64,000 bases of DNA from Wolinella sp963540505. Lineage in GTDB: Bacteria; Campylobacterota; Campylobacteria; Campylobacterales; Helicobacteraceae. Shown here in pieces: positions 16,717 through 25,786 of the stretch. The stretch covers positions 62,001 to 126,000 of the forward strand of contig CAUTMV010000003.1 of the NCBI GenBank assembly GCA_963540505.1. Reading direction: 5' to 3'. The first letter of the stretch is position 1, and every line of letters starts with the position of its first letter. Below the pieces are notes generated by a model that searched no databases, had not been told where the DNA came from, and saw nothing but the letters and a program-made list of their open reading frames with translations. The position numbers and the translations under genes are program-made.

Positions 16717-19371
16717 TTAAGAATCCGCCCCCCCCCCCTCATTCTGTGGCTCTTCTTCTGATTGCGCCGATTCTTCTGATTCTTGCTGTGCTCGGATATT
16801 TGCTAAAAGTGCCCCAAGCTCCTCAGGCTGGTGAAGATGGAAGCCCTGCAGATAATCTACGCCCAAGCCCACGACCGTATCCATGACCTCTTGTGAATGG
16901 ATAAACTCCGCGACGACAAGGATTCCAAGCTCTTTTGCCAACGAGACGATCGTCTTGACGGTGAGATAGGCGTTTTTATCCACATTAATGTCTTTAACAA
17001 GCGAGCCATCAATCTTGATAAAATCCGCTCCCACGCGCAAAATGTAGTCAAAGTTTGAATAGCCGCTACCAAAGTCATCAAGTGAAATCTTGCAGCCCAA
17101 AAGCTTCGCCTGCTGGATAAATTCCGTAATCTTTTCATTAAATGCAATCTGCTCGCTCTCCACAAGCTCGATGGTCACGTATTGCCCGAGATTGAGGCGT
17201 TTGGTTGTTTCCAAAACAAGCCCCGTGGTCTCTGAATCTTGAAGATCTTCAAACGTCAAGTTGATGGAAAATTCGACCTTTTTATCCGTGAAATGCTCAA
17301 AAACCCGTTTCATCATCATGCGCGTAAGCTTGGAGTAGAGGCGCGTATTTTTCGCCTGCTCAAGGAAAATGAAAGGCGAAGTGACTTTGCCCTTGTCATC
17401 GACAATTCTCATCAAAGTCTCGATTTTAAACTGGCTGGGGTCTTTTGCATTGACGATTTTCTGTCCATAAGGCTGCACAAAATCCGAGCGGATCGCCTCT
17501 TGGATCATGCGTGTAATCTCGCGGGATTTATCGAGCTCATCGCGGATCTGGCTATTCCTATCAAAATCGACAAAGACGAGATTATTCGTCTTGGCATAGT
17601 TCATTGCCATATCGCATTTTTGATAAAGCAGCTCGACCCCGCATGCAGAAGCGAGACGCACCCGCACAATTAGGTCGTTATCCGCGATTCGGAATGTCTG
17701 CTCCTCGAGACTTTCAAGAAGACTTAAGGCAAAACTCTCCGATTCCCGCATATCATCGATAAGAATCGCAAACTCATCGCCACCTAGGCGATACATTCCC
17801 GATCCAATCGGAGCGAGGGACTCGATTCTCCGCACAAATTCGACCAAAAGCTCATCTCCCGCTCGCTCGCCGAATGTGTCATTAATCGTGCGGAATTGAT
17901 TGATGTCCATAAAGAACAGGCAGCGCGGCTGCCCTCCTCCAGCCTCCAAATCCTGCATGAGGCGAGATTTGTTGGGTAGCCCCGTGAGCAAATCCGTCGT
18001 CTGCGAGACAATCATCTGCATCTGCTCGTAGAGCTCCGTAATATCCGTGCGGATTGAGAGATATTCCTCGATCTTTCCCTCTTCATCAAAAATGGGCGCA
18101 ATTACGGCACGCACGTAATAATCTCCGCCGCTTTTTGCGCGATTCTTCACAACACCCGCCCAAATATTGCCGCTAGTGATACGCTTCCACATCATGGTGA
18201 AAAATTCTCGCGTGTTATCGGGGTGACGCACAATGTTGTGATTTTTCCCTATGAGTTCCTCGCGCGAATAGCCACTAGTCTCGCAAAATTGGTCATTCGC
18301 ATAAGTGATATTTCCTTTAAGATCGCCTTTAGAGACTATAAAACCACGATCAATCGCCGTGAGAATCTGCGTAATCATGGCGTCTTTCCGCAAGGATTGG
18401 CGGATCACTTGGGCAATATCGCCGAATTCATCTTCTCTTAGCAAAAGCTTTTTAAGCAAATCCCTATCCCCTGAGCGCAACATCTCTCTTAGCCGTCCGA
18501 AAGGGCGAAGTATGGAGACGAAGATAAGCGAAATCAGCACCACTACGATGGCGATTCCGCCGATACTCACCAGGAGCATTTGCAAAGAGAGCGTGCGATC
18601 GATCATCCGTATGAAACGATTGTCAAGCTTAATCCCCAAAAACGCGACATCATTCCCGAAAAAATCCCGCAGTGAATGGACAATCTCGTAGGAACCTCTA
18701 GGGGAATCAAGTCCAAAGAGCGTGAGCCTCTGCCCACTCACATGCTCCAGATTCTTCACATAATCGCTATCCCAAACATTCGCTACGACCACATGTCCGT
18801 AGACTCCTCTAAGGGCGTCGTAAAATTGCTCAAGCTTCAGTTCTCTGCACGAGGGACCCACACAACCCAAAAGAGGTGCAGAAAAAATCTCCACCAACGT
18901 GCCATCGGAGAGGGAGGCAAAGTAGCTCGAATTCACAGGACGCTCAGCAGAGAACGATTCCTTAGATATCACCTCTAAGATCTCCTCTTGCTTCAGAGAA
19001 TCGCCACGGGATCGGTAATAAATTGGCGTGTGCTCCTCATCGTAGAGAATCGCCGCATCATATCCCACGCTATCCATGCCCAAAAGTATGCGCTCCCACA
19101 CCGCTTGCATCGCTTCAGGTCGCTCAAGCTCCACATCAAAATAGGCGGAATTCTGCAAATAATTCCTAAGATACAAGGAGTGATCTTGAAGTAGCTCTGC
19201 GAAACGCTTGTCAAACTCCAAGCTTATCTGCGCTTGAACCTCGTGAATGCCCTTTTTATGGTAACCGTGCAAAAAGGTATAACCGACAATCGGCAACAAC
19301 ACCCCAAAAGAGAGCGCAACAATCATCTCCGTATATACGCTCTTTAGGCGGAAATTAGACCAAAATCGCAT
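16717..19371 (-). CDS. Membrane PAS-GGDEF-EAL cyclic-di-GMP protein
   Basis: 884 residues with a membrane helix at about 15-35, a periplasmic sensor domain, a second helix at about 268-292, a linker, PAS (about 335-445; IVRHPDNT as in aerotaxis-type PAS), a GGDEF domain with intact GGDEF in YRLGGDEFAIL, and an EAL domain with ETL in place of EAL, LDDFGSGYS and VVAEFIHS. Both catalytic sites look largely preserved, so the protein may make and/or degrade c-di-GMP. ATG at 19371 is preferred over GTG at 19377, which overlaps the GGAG site. A G11 tract near the 3' end encodes part of the C-terminal NEGGGADS. Confidence 0.93.
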   Translation of the reverse strand: MRFWSNFRLKSVYTEMIVALSFGVLLPIVGYTFLHGYHKKGIHEVQAQISLEFDKRFAELLQDHSLYLRNYLQNSAYFDVELERPEAMQAVWERILLGMDSVGYDAAILYDEEHTPIYYRSRGDSLKQEEILEVISKESFSAERPVNSSYFASLSDGTLVEIFSAPLLGCVGPSCRELKLEQFYDALRGVYGHVVVANVWDSDYVKNLEHVSGQRLTLFGLDSPRGSYEIVHSLRDFFGNDVAFLGIKLDNRFIRMIDRTLSLQMLLVSIGGIAIVVVLISLIFVSILRPFGRLREMLRSGDRDLLKKLLLREDEFGDIAQVIRQSLRKDAMITQILTAIDRGFIVSKGDLKGNITYANDQFCETSGYSREELIGKNHNIVRHPDNTREFFTMMWKRITSGNIWAGVVKNRAKSGGDYYVRAVIAPIFDEEGKIEEYLSIRTDITELYEQMQMIVSQTTDLLTGLPNKSRLMQDLEAGGGQPRCLFFMDINQFRTINDTFGERAGDELLVEFVRRIESLAPIGSGMYRLGGDEFAILIDDMRESESFALSLLESLEEQTFRIADNDLIVRVRLASACGVELLYQKCDMAMNYAKTNNLVFVDFDRNSQIRDELDKSREITRMIQEAIRSDFVQPYGQKIVNAKDPSQFKIETLMRIVDDKGKVTSPFIFLEQAKNTRLYSKLTRMMMKRVFEHFTDKKVEFSINLTFEDLQDSETTGLVLETTKRLNLGQYVTIELVESEQIAFNEKITEFIQQAKLLGCKISLDDFGSGYSNFDYILRVGADFIKIDGSLVKDINVDKNAYLTVKTIVSLAKELGILVVAEFIHSQEVMDTVVGLGVDYLQGFHLHQPEELGALLANIRAQQESEESAQSEEEPQNEGGGADS
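16728..16738. repeat. Poly-C/G (11) tract inside 3' end of GGDEF-EAL gene
   Basis: Eleven C on the plus strand, read as GGG GGG GGG codons four residues before the stop. Loss of one G gives the tail RILKQES; gain of one gives GFLSKNRKPA, so slippage would only alter the C-terminal tail. Confidence 0.8.
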
Positions 19372-19377
19372 ACCCAC

Positions 19378-19739
19378 TCCACTTTCAGATTTCTATGACC
19401 GATTCTTCTTGCAACAGTTTACAGTAAAAATGCCGATTTCATCTGCTAAAAGCTCTCCAATCAGCGAGATTTTAGCATTTTTGTTCCGCTTTTTGTTTTT
19501 ATACTAGAGATTAGGCACTCTTAAAGTGCAATATTCTACCCTATTAAAATCTCCTTAATACTTCTCTACGACACGATATGGTAATTCCCAAAAAATGCGA
19601 TAGAATGCGCCAGCAAATTTTACATTTTCTTATATCTTGGAGGCGGGATTTTGCGACTGATTCCCATCAATTTCATTTTTTCGCCTCCTTATGATATATA
19701 GTGTAATTTAAATTGCTAAAAATTAACAAGGAGGGTTTT
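19378..19739. other. Divergent promoter region, GGDEF-EAL / TonB receptor
   Basis: 362 bp without a gene. GGAGGCG (19639-19645) and CGCCTCC (19682-19688) form a long-range 7-bp inverted repeat that would sit in the receptor mRNA leader. The AT-rich TATGATATATAGTG near 19690 may hold the -10. I see no clear Fur box and no recognisable riboswitch core. Confidence 0.5.
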
Positions 19740-21869
19740 ATGAAAAAGAATTTTATTTACCTTAGCCTGTGCGTTTGCATGGCATTGCATGCGAGTGAGC
19801 AGCTGGAGACAATCACGATCACCAGTGCGACTAAAAGTGAAAAGAATGTCGATGGTGTCGTATCTTCCGTGATTGTCCTCACAGAGAAAGATATACAAAA
19901 AAGCCACGCGGGACGACTGCGAGAGCTTCTCAAAAACGCTCCTTCACTTACTTTACAAAACGGCGCGTTCCCATCTGTCAGTGCAAAAAATAAGAGTGCC
20001 GTTTCCATTCGGGGAATCGGCGCAGCAGGCACACTATTCCTCATTGATGGCAAGCGTCTTGCGGGCGAGGTGAAGAATCCTTACGACTTGGATCGGATTC
20101 CCGTCTCGATGATTGAGCGAGTTGAGATTATCAAAGGTCCAGCCAGCGCGCTCTATGGTGCAGATGCCATGGGGGGGGTCATCAACATTATCACAAAAAA
20201 GCCCACCAAAGAGCTTGAGGGCAGTATCGGGCTTCAGGGAAGCTCAAACTATCAGGGTAAGGGTGCTGAGGGGATTTTTGATCTTGATTTGCGCGGCAGG
20301 AAAGAGGGGCTATCTTATAGTTTTGGCGGTAGTCTCCTTAAAGCTGCACGTCATGACAAAGAGAAGTTCGCTGATGTCTATGTGAGAAGTGGCTTCGGTC
20401 CAGGCTCGATCCTAGAAAAGCCTGAGAATAATGCGATTAATATAGTCAAAAATAGCGGTCTAAAAAACTACTACAACGCAAAGGAATCACAAAGCGAAGA
20501 GGCGAGGGTCTCTAATCTAAATGCTCGCTTGCAATATGAGGTCTCCGATTCCTTCACATTAGGCGGGGATCTGGGCTACCTCAAAGAGGAGCGCGAGGGA
20601 CGCTATGTCGCAGCAGCTCACAAGACAAGATTTGGTTCCCATCCCATAGCTCACAATATCCCCGTGCGCTCCAAAGATGAGAATCAGCGGCTCAACGTGG
20701 GAATCGACACAAATATCGCACTCATGCGAGATCTCAAGCTCTATGCGCGGATCTATCAATCTCTCTACAAAAAGCGCAATAACACCACTGCACTCGTGTG
20801 GAAAAGCCTCCAATTTCCAAACGAAGCGGCTTCAGGCGGGGGCGTGATGGATGCGAATGTCAAAATCACCTCCTATGAGAGCTATCTTCAGTATCTGCTG
20901 CTTAATACCCATCTGCTCACTCTGGGCGGAGAGTATCGAGATGAGAAGCGCGAAGCGACCGTCTTTAGACAAGATGGCGCATTTGATACGCGCACCGTGG
21001 GCTATAAAGCCCTCTATCTGCAAGAGGAGTGGGCAGCGAGCGATAATCTCAATGTCCTTGTAGGCGCACGCTATGATGATATTTCTAATGCAAAATCAAA
21101 AGCTACATTTAAGTTTGGTATCAATTACGCCCTGAATGAGCAGATAAATCTGCGCTCAAGCTTCTCTCAAGGCTACCGAAGCGCTGATATTCGCGAACTA
21201 TATATGAATCGTCAAACACCCGCAGGGAGACAGTTTGGTGCAGAAGTAATCAACCCTCCATTCAAATGGAACATCTACAACCTAAAGCCAGAATCCGTCA
21301 ATGCTTATGAAGCGGGAATCAGCGGGCGAACCGGGGGCTTTGGCTATGATGTGGCTCTCTTTTATAACGACCTTAAAGATAAAATCGAAATGGTCAAAAG
21401 AGGCACACTTATAAACAACTATTTTACTTTTGAAAACATCGCTGATGCCTACACAGCGGGAATCGAAGCGAATCTAAGCTATGCTTTGGGCGAGGATTTT
21501 CTAATGAAGCTAAGCTGGTCGGAGCTAAAGAGCGAAAACAAAGCGGACAAAAAGAAGCTCCTCCTCACACCCGATCGCGCAATCGTGCTAAAGAGCGAAT
21601 ATCAGACGATTCCTAATCTCTTCTTTAGTGTAAATGTCCGCCACATCGGGGCACAGGATTACGTCGTATCAAGTATAAAAAGTCCTAATAAACGCAAAAA
21701 GGCAAAAGCCAATACGTTTGTCGATCTGGGCGCGGATTATATGCTCTCTGCTCAAGGACGCTACAGGCTCTTTATGGGAATCGACAATATCCTAAATGAA
21801 AAAGTCGATGAACATCTCCTATCAGATCGCGGCTGCGTAATCCACGCGGGACTTCGCTACTTTTTTTAA
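19740..21869 (+). CDS. TonB-dependent outer-membrane receptor
   Basis: 709 residues. The ATG behind AAGGAGGG is chosen over a TTG 27 bases upstream. A signal peptide ends at about residue 19 (LHA), followed by a TonB-box-like LETITITSA, a plug domain with SIRGIGAAGTLFLIDGKRL and VEIIKGPASALYGADAMGGVINI, and a 22-strand barrel ending GLRYFF. Such receptors import metal chelates or cofactors with ExbBD-TonB energy; ExbBD genes are at 48.2-49.1 kb. It heads a module with an ABC importer and NnrS. A G8 tract at codons 144-146 could slip and truncate it. Confidence 0.94.
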   Translation: MKKNFIYLSLCVCMALHASEQLETITITSATKSEKNVDGVVSSVIVLTEKDIQKSHAGRLRELLKNAPSLTLQNGAFPSVSAKNKSAVSIRGIGAAGTLFLIDGKRLAGEVKNPYDLDRIPVSMIERVEIIKGPASALYGADAMGGVINIITKKPTKELEGSIGLQGSSNYQGKGAEGIFDLDLRGRKEGLSYSFGGSLLKAARHDKEKFADVYVRSGFGPGSILEKPENNAINIVKNSGLKNYYNAKESQSEEARVSNLNARLQYEVSDSFTLGGDLGYLKEEREGRYVAAAHKTRFGSHPIAHNIPVRSKDENQRLNVGIDTNIALMRDLKLYARIYQSLYKKRNNTTALVWKSLQFPNEAASGGGVMDANVKITSYESYLQYLLLNTHLLTLGGEYRDEKREATVFRQDGAFDTRTVGYKALYLQEEWAASDNLNVLVGARYDDISNAKSKATFKFGINYALNEQINLRSSFSQGYRSADIRELYMNRQTPAGRQFGAEVINPPFKWNIYNLKPESVNAYEAGISGRTGGFGYDVALFYNDLKDKIEMVKRGTLINNYFTFENIADAYTAGIEANLSYALGEDFLMKLSWSELKSENKADKKKLLLTPDRAIVLKSEYQTIPNLFFSVNVRHIGAQDYVVSSIKSPNKRKKAKANTFVDLGADYMLSAQGRYRLFMGIDNILNEKVDEHLLSDRGCVIHAGLRYFF
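20171..20178 (+). repeat. Poly-G (8) tract inside TonB receptor gene
   Basis: Eight G across codons Met-Gly-Gly-Val near residue 144, in the conserved plug motif. Gain or loss of one base would frameshift the remaining ~560 residues. Confidence 0.8.
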
Positions 21870-21880
21870 TTTCACAAAAC

Positions 21881-21914
21881 ACGAGTTTCGCCCCATCTCA
21901 CAGGGCGAAATCGT
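21881..21914 (+). terminator. Strong hairpin between TonB receptor and ABC genes
   Basis: TTTCGCCC (21886-21893), loop CATCTCACA, GGGCGAAA (21903-21910), extended by ACGA/TCGT outside a bulged G. No T-tract follows on the plus strand, so it may be an attenuator or an mRNA-processing/stability stem that sets different levels for receptor and transporter. Confidence 0.55.
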
Positions 21915-21975
21915 AAGAAAGCAATTTTAAGAGAGATCAAAACACAGAGAAAATTAAAAACTCATGGGAGAAATA

Positions 21976-22971
21976 ATGAAAAAGATACTCACTTTGACTC
22001 TAATCTTTTGCTCTTTTCTTTATGCGCAAAAGCTTGAGAAGCTTATCCTCTCAGGACCCATCGCGAGCGTCTCGCACCCATTTTTATACATGGTAGAGAG
22101 CGGAGCACTGCTGGATATTGCGGAGCGAGTGGAGTTTCGCTTGTGGAATAATCCCGATGAACTTCGCGCACTTATTTTAAAAAAAGAGGTCGATTTCACT
22201 GCGCTTCCGAGCAACCTCGCGGCGATTTTGCACAACAAAGGACAAGATATTGAACTACTGGGAATCTCCATATGGGGGATTTTTGAAATCCTCAGCCGCG
22301 ATCCTAATGTGAAAAAAATCGAAGATCTCAAAGGCAAAGAGCTCATCGTGCCCTTTAGAGCCGATATGCCCGATATTATTCTACAAGCCCTTTTGGGTAG
22401 AGCGGGACTAAATCCTAGAGTGGATATTAAAATTAACTACGTCGCTTCGCCTCCCGATGCGCTTCAGATGTTGCTTTTGCGTCGTGGCGAACACGCGCTC
22501 CTAGCCGAGCCTGCGACCTCGATGGCAATGCGAAAAACAGGCAATTTCCCGCTCAAACTCATCGCACCCAATCTCTACCGGGCAATTGATTTGCAAAAAG
22601 AGTGGGGGCGACTTTTTGGGGGCGATTCTAAGATTCCTCAAGCGGGAATCGCCGCAATCGCTCCACACGATAGCGAGCTTAAAAATCGTATCGCGCAGGA
22701 ATACGCTAAAGCCCTCATGTGGTATAAAACACACCCAAAAGAGGCAGGCGAGCTTATCTCAAAGCATTTTCCCATCTTTAGTGCTGAGGCGATTAGCGAT
22801 TCGATTTCACACGTCACTTTTGAGTTTCGCACGACCAAACAATCGCAGGAATCGCTGGAGAATTTCTTTACCATTTTGCACTCCATCGAGCCTAGACTCA
22901 TCGGAGGCAAGCTTCCAAATGCGCAGTTTTACGAGCACAAGATAGACACAAAAGATAAAGAGGCGAAATAG
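21976..22971 (+). CDS. ABC transporter substrate-binding protein, NitT/TauT type
   Basis: 331 residues. ATG at 21976 follows GGGAGAAATA; an ATG 12 bases earlier lies within that site. Signal peptide MKKILTLTLIFCSFLYAQ. The mature part follows the NMT1/SsuA-like fold: an L-x-G-P start, VDFTALPSNLAAILHNKG, KIEDLKGKELIVP and later GIAAIAPH. No lipobox, so it is soluble periplasmic. Substrate is unknown; the family carries nitrate, taurine, thiamine precursors and other small organics. It stands in an operon with permease, ATPase and NnrS downstream of a TonB receptor. Confidence 0.85.
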   Translation: MKKILTLTLIFCSFLYAQKLEKLILSGPIASVSHPFLYMVESGALLDIAERVEFRLWNNPDELRALILKKEVDFTALPSNLAAILHNKGQDIELLGISIWGIFEILSRDPNVKKIEDLKGKELIVPFRADMPDIILQALLGRAGLNPRVDIKINYVASPPDALQMLLLRRGEHALLAEPATSMAMRKTGNFPLKLIAPNLYRAIDLQKEWGRLFGGDSKIPQAGIAAIAPHDSELKNRIAQEYAKALMWYKTHPKEAGELISKHFPIFSAEAISDSISHVTFEFRTTKQSQESLENFFTILHSIEPRLIGGKLPNAQFYEHKIDTKDKEAK

Positions 22972-22982
22972 GGATAACCTCC

Positions 22983-23765
22983 ATGAAGACGTTACTAAAA
23001 ATTCTCAAAGAGCTTCCTTGGACCCTATGGAGCGGATGGGGGTCGCTCGCCTCGATTTTGCTGTTTATCGCGCTATGGGACATAGGACATCAAATCTATG
23101 GCGAGCTCATACTCCCCTCGCCTCTTGAGACATTTCAAACCCTCTTTACACTTTTGGCAATGCCTGAGATACAAACGCACCTAGCCTTAACACTGGAGCG
23201 CGCCGCTAAAGGGCTTCTTGCCGCACTTTTGCTTGGCTCGTTACTGGGATTCCTCGCGGGACTCTTTCGCACCGCGAGCGTTCTCTCGCGCCCGATTGTA
23301 ACGATTTTAGTCGGGATTCCTCCGATTGCGTGGATTGTATTAGCGATGATTTGGTTTGGCTTGGGCGAAGGGACGGTGCTTTTTACCGTGATTATCGCCT
23401 CATTTCCCATTGTGTTTGTCGGCGCACTTGAGGGCAGTCGCACAATTGAAGGTGAAATGCAGGAGATGTGTGATGCTTTCGCCCTTTCATGGACTCAAAA
23501 GCTCAATCATCTCTACCTCCCGCACCTTTTTTCTTATCTTTTCCCCTCCTATATCGCAGCCCTTGGCATGAGCTGGAAGATCGTCGTCATGGCAGAACTC
23601 CTCTCCGCAAGCGATGGAATCGGCGTGCAACTCGCAATCGCGCGCAGTCATCTGGATACACCTATGGCACTAGCGCTAGTCTGTATGATGATTGGCACGC
23701 TACTTTTTGTCGAATATGTCCTCCTAGAGCCCATCAGACGCGAGGTGCAATCATGGAGAAACTAA
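22983..23765 (+). CDS. ABC transporter permease, NitT/TauT type
   Basis: 260 residues with about six membrane helices and the binding-protein-dependent transport loop EMCDAFALSWTQKLNHLYLP followed by LFSYLFPSYIAALGMSW, where EAA-G-type contact with the ATPase occurs. It starts 11 bases after the binding-protein gene and ends overlapping the ATPase gene by 13 bases, consistent with tight co-translation. It forms the inner-membrane channel of the importer. Confidence 0.92.
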   Translation: MKTLLKILKELPWTLWSGWGSLASILLFIALWDIGHQIYGELILPSPLETFQTLFTLLAMPEIQTHLALTLERAAKGLLAALLLGSLLGFLAGLFRTASVLSRPIVTILVGIPPIAWIVLAMIWFGLGEGTVLFTVIIASFPIVFVGALEGSRTIEGEMQEMCDAFALSWTQKLNHLYLPHLFSYLFPSYIAALGMSWKIVVMAELLSASDGIGVQLAIARSHLDTPMALALVCMMIGTLLFVEYVLLEPIRREVQSWRN

Positions 23766-24490
23766 GCGTCCGCAACCTCAATCATCGCTTTGGCTATGCG
23801 GAGATTTTAAGAGATATTAATTTCACCCTGCAAAGCGGAGAATCGCTCGCCCTCATTGGTCCAAGCGGCGGAGGCAAAAGCACGCTTTTAAAGCTCTGCG
23901 CGCACCTTCTTGATGTGCAGGAAGGGAGCATAGAAAATAGCTTCGCTTCCCATGCAATCGCCTTTCAGGAACCTCGCTTGTTGCCATGGAAAAATACCCT
24001 AGACAACATCGCTCTGGGGCTATTAAGTCGCAGGATTCCCGCCAAAGAGGCATTAGAACGCAGCGCGCAAATTGCAAAGAGCTTTGGACTGGAGGAGCGG
24101 GATTTTGAGAAGTTTCCCAAAGATCTTAGCGGAGGCATGCGACAGCGCGTCTCTTTTGCGCGCGCACTCATTGGGAATCCGCGCCTTTTATTCCTCGATG
24201 AGCCCTTTAGTGCGCTTGATATTGGGATTAAAAAGGAGCTAAGCACGCTGCTTTTGGAATACCTAAATAAAACACATGCAAGTCTTTTTCTCATCACGCA
24301 CGATCCTGCAGAAGCGATACGTTTTGGCGATCGTATCATGCTGTTAAAAGCGGATCCGGGCGAGATTATCCACACACTTGAGCTTACGATTCCCCCGCTT
24401 AAACGCAACGAATCCTACTTGATTGAGCAAAACAACGCGCTTTTGGCACATCATAAGGTAGTTGAGACTTTCACATGGGAGCTGCGATAA
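23753..24490 (+). CDS. ABC transporter ATPase, NitT/TauT type
   Basis: 245 residues from the ATG inside the permease 3' end. Walker A GPSGGGKS (about 37-44), signature LSGGMRQR, Walker B LLFLDEP, and H-loop THD are all intact. Q-loop in FQEPRLLPW is typical of the nitrate/taurine subfamily. It energises the importer. Longer upstream frames overlap the permease in the wrong context and were discarded. Confidence 0.95.
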   Translation: MEKLSVRNLNHRFGYAEILRDINFTLQSGESLALIGPSGGGKSTLLKLCAHLLDVQEGSIENSFASHAIAFQEPRLLPWKNTLDNIALGLLSRRIPAKEALERSAQIAKSFGLEERDFEKFPKDLSGGMRQRVSFARALIGNPRLLFLDEPFSALDIGIKKELSTLLLEYLNKTHASLFLITHDPAEAIRFGDRIMLLKADPGEIIHTLELTIPPLKRNESYLIEQNNALLAHHKVVETFTWELR

Positions 24491-25710
24491 TGTCCGATAA
24501 CACAAACGCCACAAAACACGGCGATGTCTATCCGCAGGGCGAAGTATCCCCATGCTGGGCGTATGGATTCCGCCCATTTTTCCTTATTTTGCCGTGGTAT
24601 ATAGCACTCATCACGATTTTATGGGGCTTTAGCTTTAGCGGGATTGTGCCCTTGCCCCCTTTTAGCGAACCTCTGCTATGGCATATTTATGAGCTACTTT
24701 ATGGTGTAGGATTCGCAGGGATCGCTGCCTTTTTGCTCACGGGCGTGCCTGAGCTATTTCCGGGCACGATTCCCCTTGTGGGACGCAAACTACAATACCT
24801 CATGGCTCTGTGGATTGCCGGGCGTATTAGCTTTTGGGCTATGGGAATCCTCGGAATCTATCCTGCCCTCATCACAAATATCGCCTTTTCACTCGCCATT
24901 ATCACATGGTGCTTTAAACCTGTAGTCCTTGACCCGCTCCAAAGGCACGCCTCGCTTGCCTATACAGTGCTCCTCATCACGCTCATTCAGGGTGCGATTT
25001 TCCTATCCATCGATGGGCTTATCCCTTTTAATCCCTATGCGTGGCTTTATCTTGCACTTGGTTGCTTTATTGTGCTTATTCTGCTCGCTCTAAGGCGTGT
25101 CCAAACCGAAGCAATCAACGAAGACATGAAAGCACGCGGCATTGAAGACCTCTTCATTGCGCGGGCTTTCCGCTACAACTTAGCCATCTTTTGCATTCTG
25201 CTCTTTACTCTCTTTGAGCTTCTGGGAATCCGCAGCACCGCAGGATGGCTTGCATTTGCGAGCACATGCGCCGTGCTGGGAATCCTAAATGACTTTAAGC
25301 TACGCTTTGAGCCGATTTTGCACCTGCCCTATGTGCTCATTTTTGCCGCGATTCTCATCTTCATCGCGCTAGGATACGCGCTACTTGGCACAAGCCATCT
25401 ATTTGGCATTCCCTACCTCAGCCACGCTCGACATATTCTCACAATCGGTGCGTTTGGCGGGGCATTCCTTGCGGTTATGATTGTCGTTAGCTTCGTGCAT
25501 ACGGGACGCAAAGTGAGCTTTGATCTACCCATTGCACTCTCGCTCATTGCGCTTTTTGCCGCTTTGATAACGCGCCTTTTTGCGGGAATCTCAGAGGGTG
25601 CATGGATATACAGCGTGAGCGCACTGCTCTTTGCTGCGAGCTTCCTCATCTATTACTATCGCTTTAAAGATTATTTAAGTAATCCACGCCCCGATGGGAT
25701 TCCCGGATAG
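24490..25710 (+). CDS. nnrS: NnrS family haem/copper membrane protein
   Basis: 406 residues with about twelve membrane helices; GFRPFFL near the N-terminus and ELFPGTIPL are family features. NnrS proteins bind haem and copper and are linked to nitric-oxide stress or denitrification in other bacteria. ATG at 24490 overlaps the ATPase stop (TAATG) with GGAG eight bases upstream; an earlier in-frame ATG at 24475 is less likely. Its place at the end of the TonB-ABC cluster suggests that the imported substrate concerns a metal or redox cofactor. Confidence 0.88.
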   Translation: MSDNTNATKHGDVYPQGEVSPCWAYGFRPFFLILPWYIALITILWGFSFSGIVPLPPFSEPLLWHIYELLYGVGFAGIAAFLLTGVPELFPGTIPLVGRKLQYLMALWIAGRISFWAMGILGIYPALITNIAFSLAIITWCFKPVVLDPLQRHASLAYTVLLITLIQGAIFLSIDGLIPFNPYAWLYLALGCFIVLILLALRRVQTEAINEDMKARGIEDLFIARAFRYNLAIFCILLFTLFELLGIRSTAGWLAFASTCAVLGILNDFKLRFEPILHLPYVLIFAAILIFIALGYALLGTSHLFGIPYLSHARHILTIGAFGGAFLAVMIVVSFVHTGRKVSFDLPIALSLIALFAALITRLFAGISEGAWIYSVSALLFAASFLIYYYRFKDYLSNPRPDGIPG

Positions 25711-25786
25711 ATTTGGTAAAATTTACGTAAAATGTCTCGTGCTTTAAGATAAGTTGCTCGCGGGCAAGATGGAAGGAGATTGAGAG

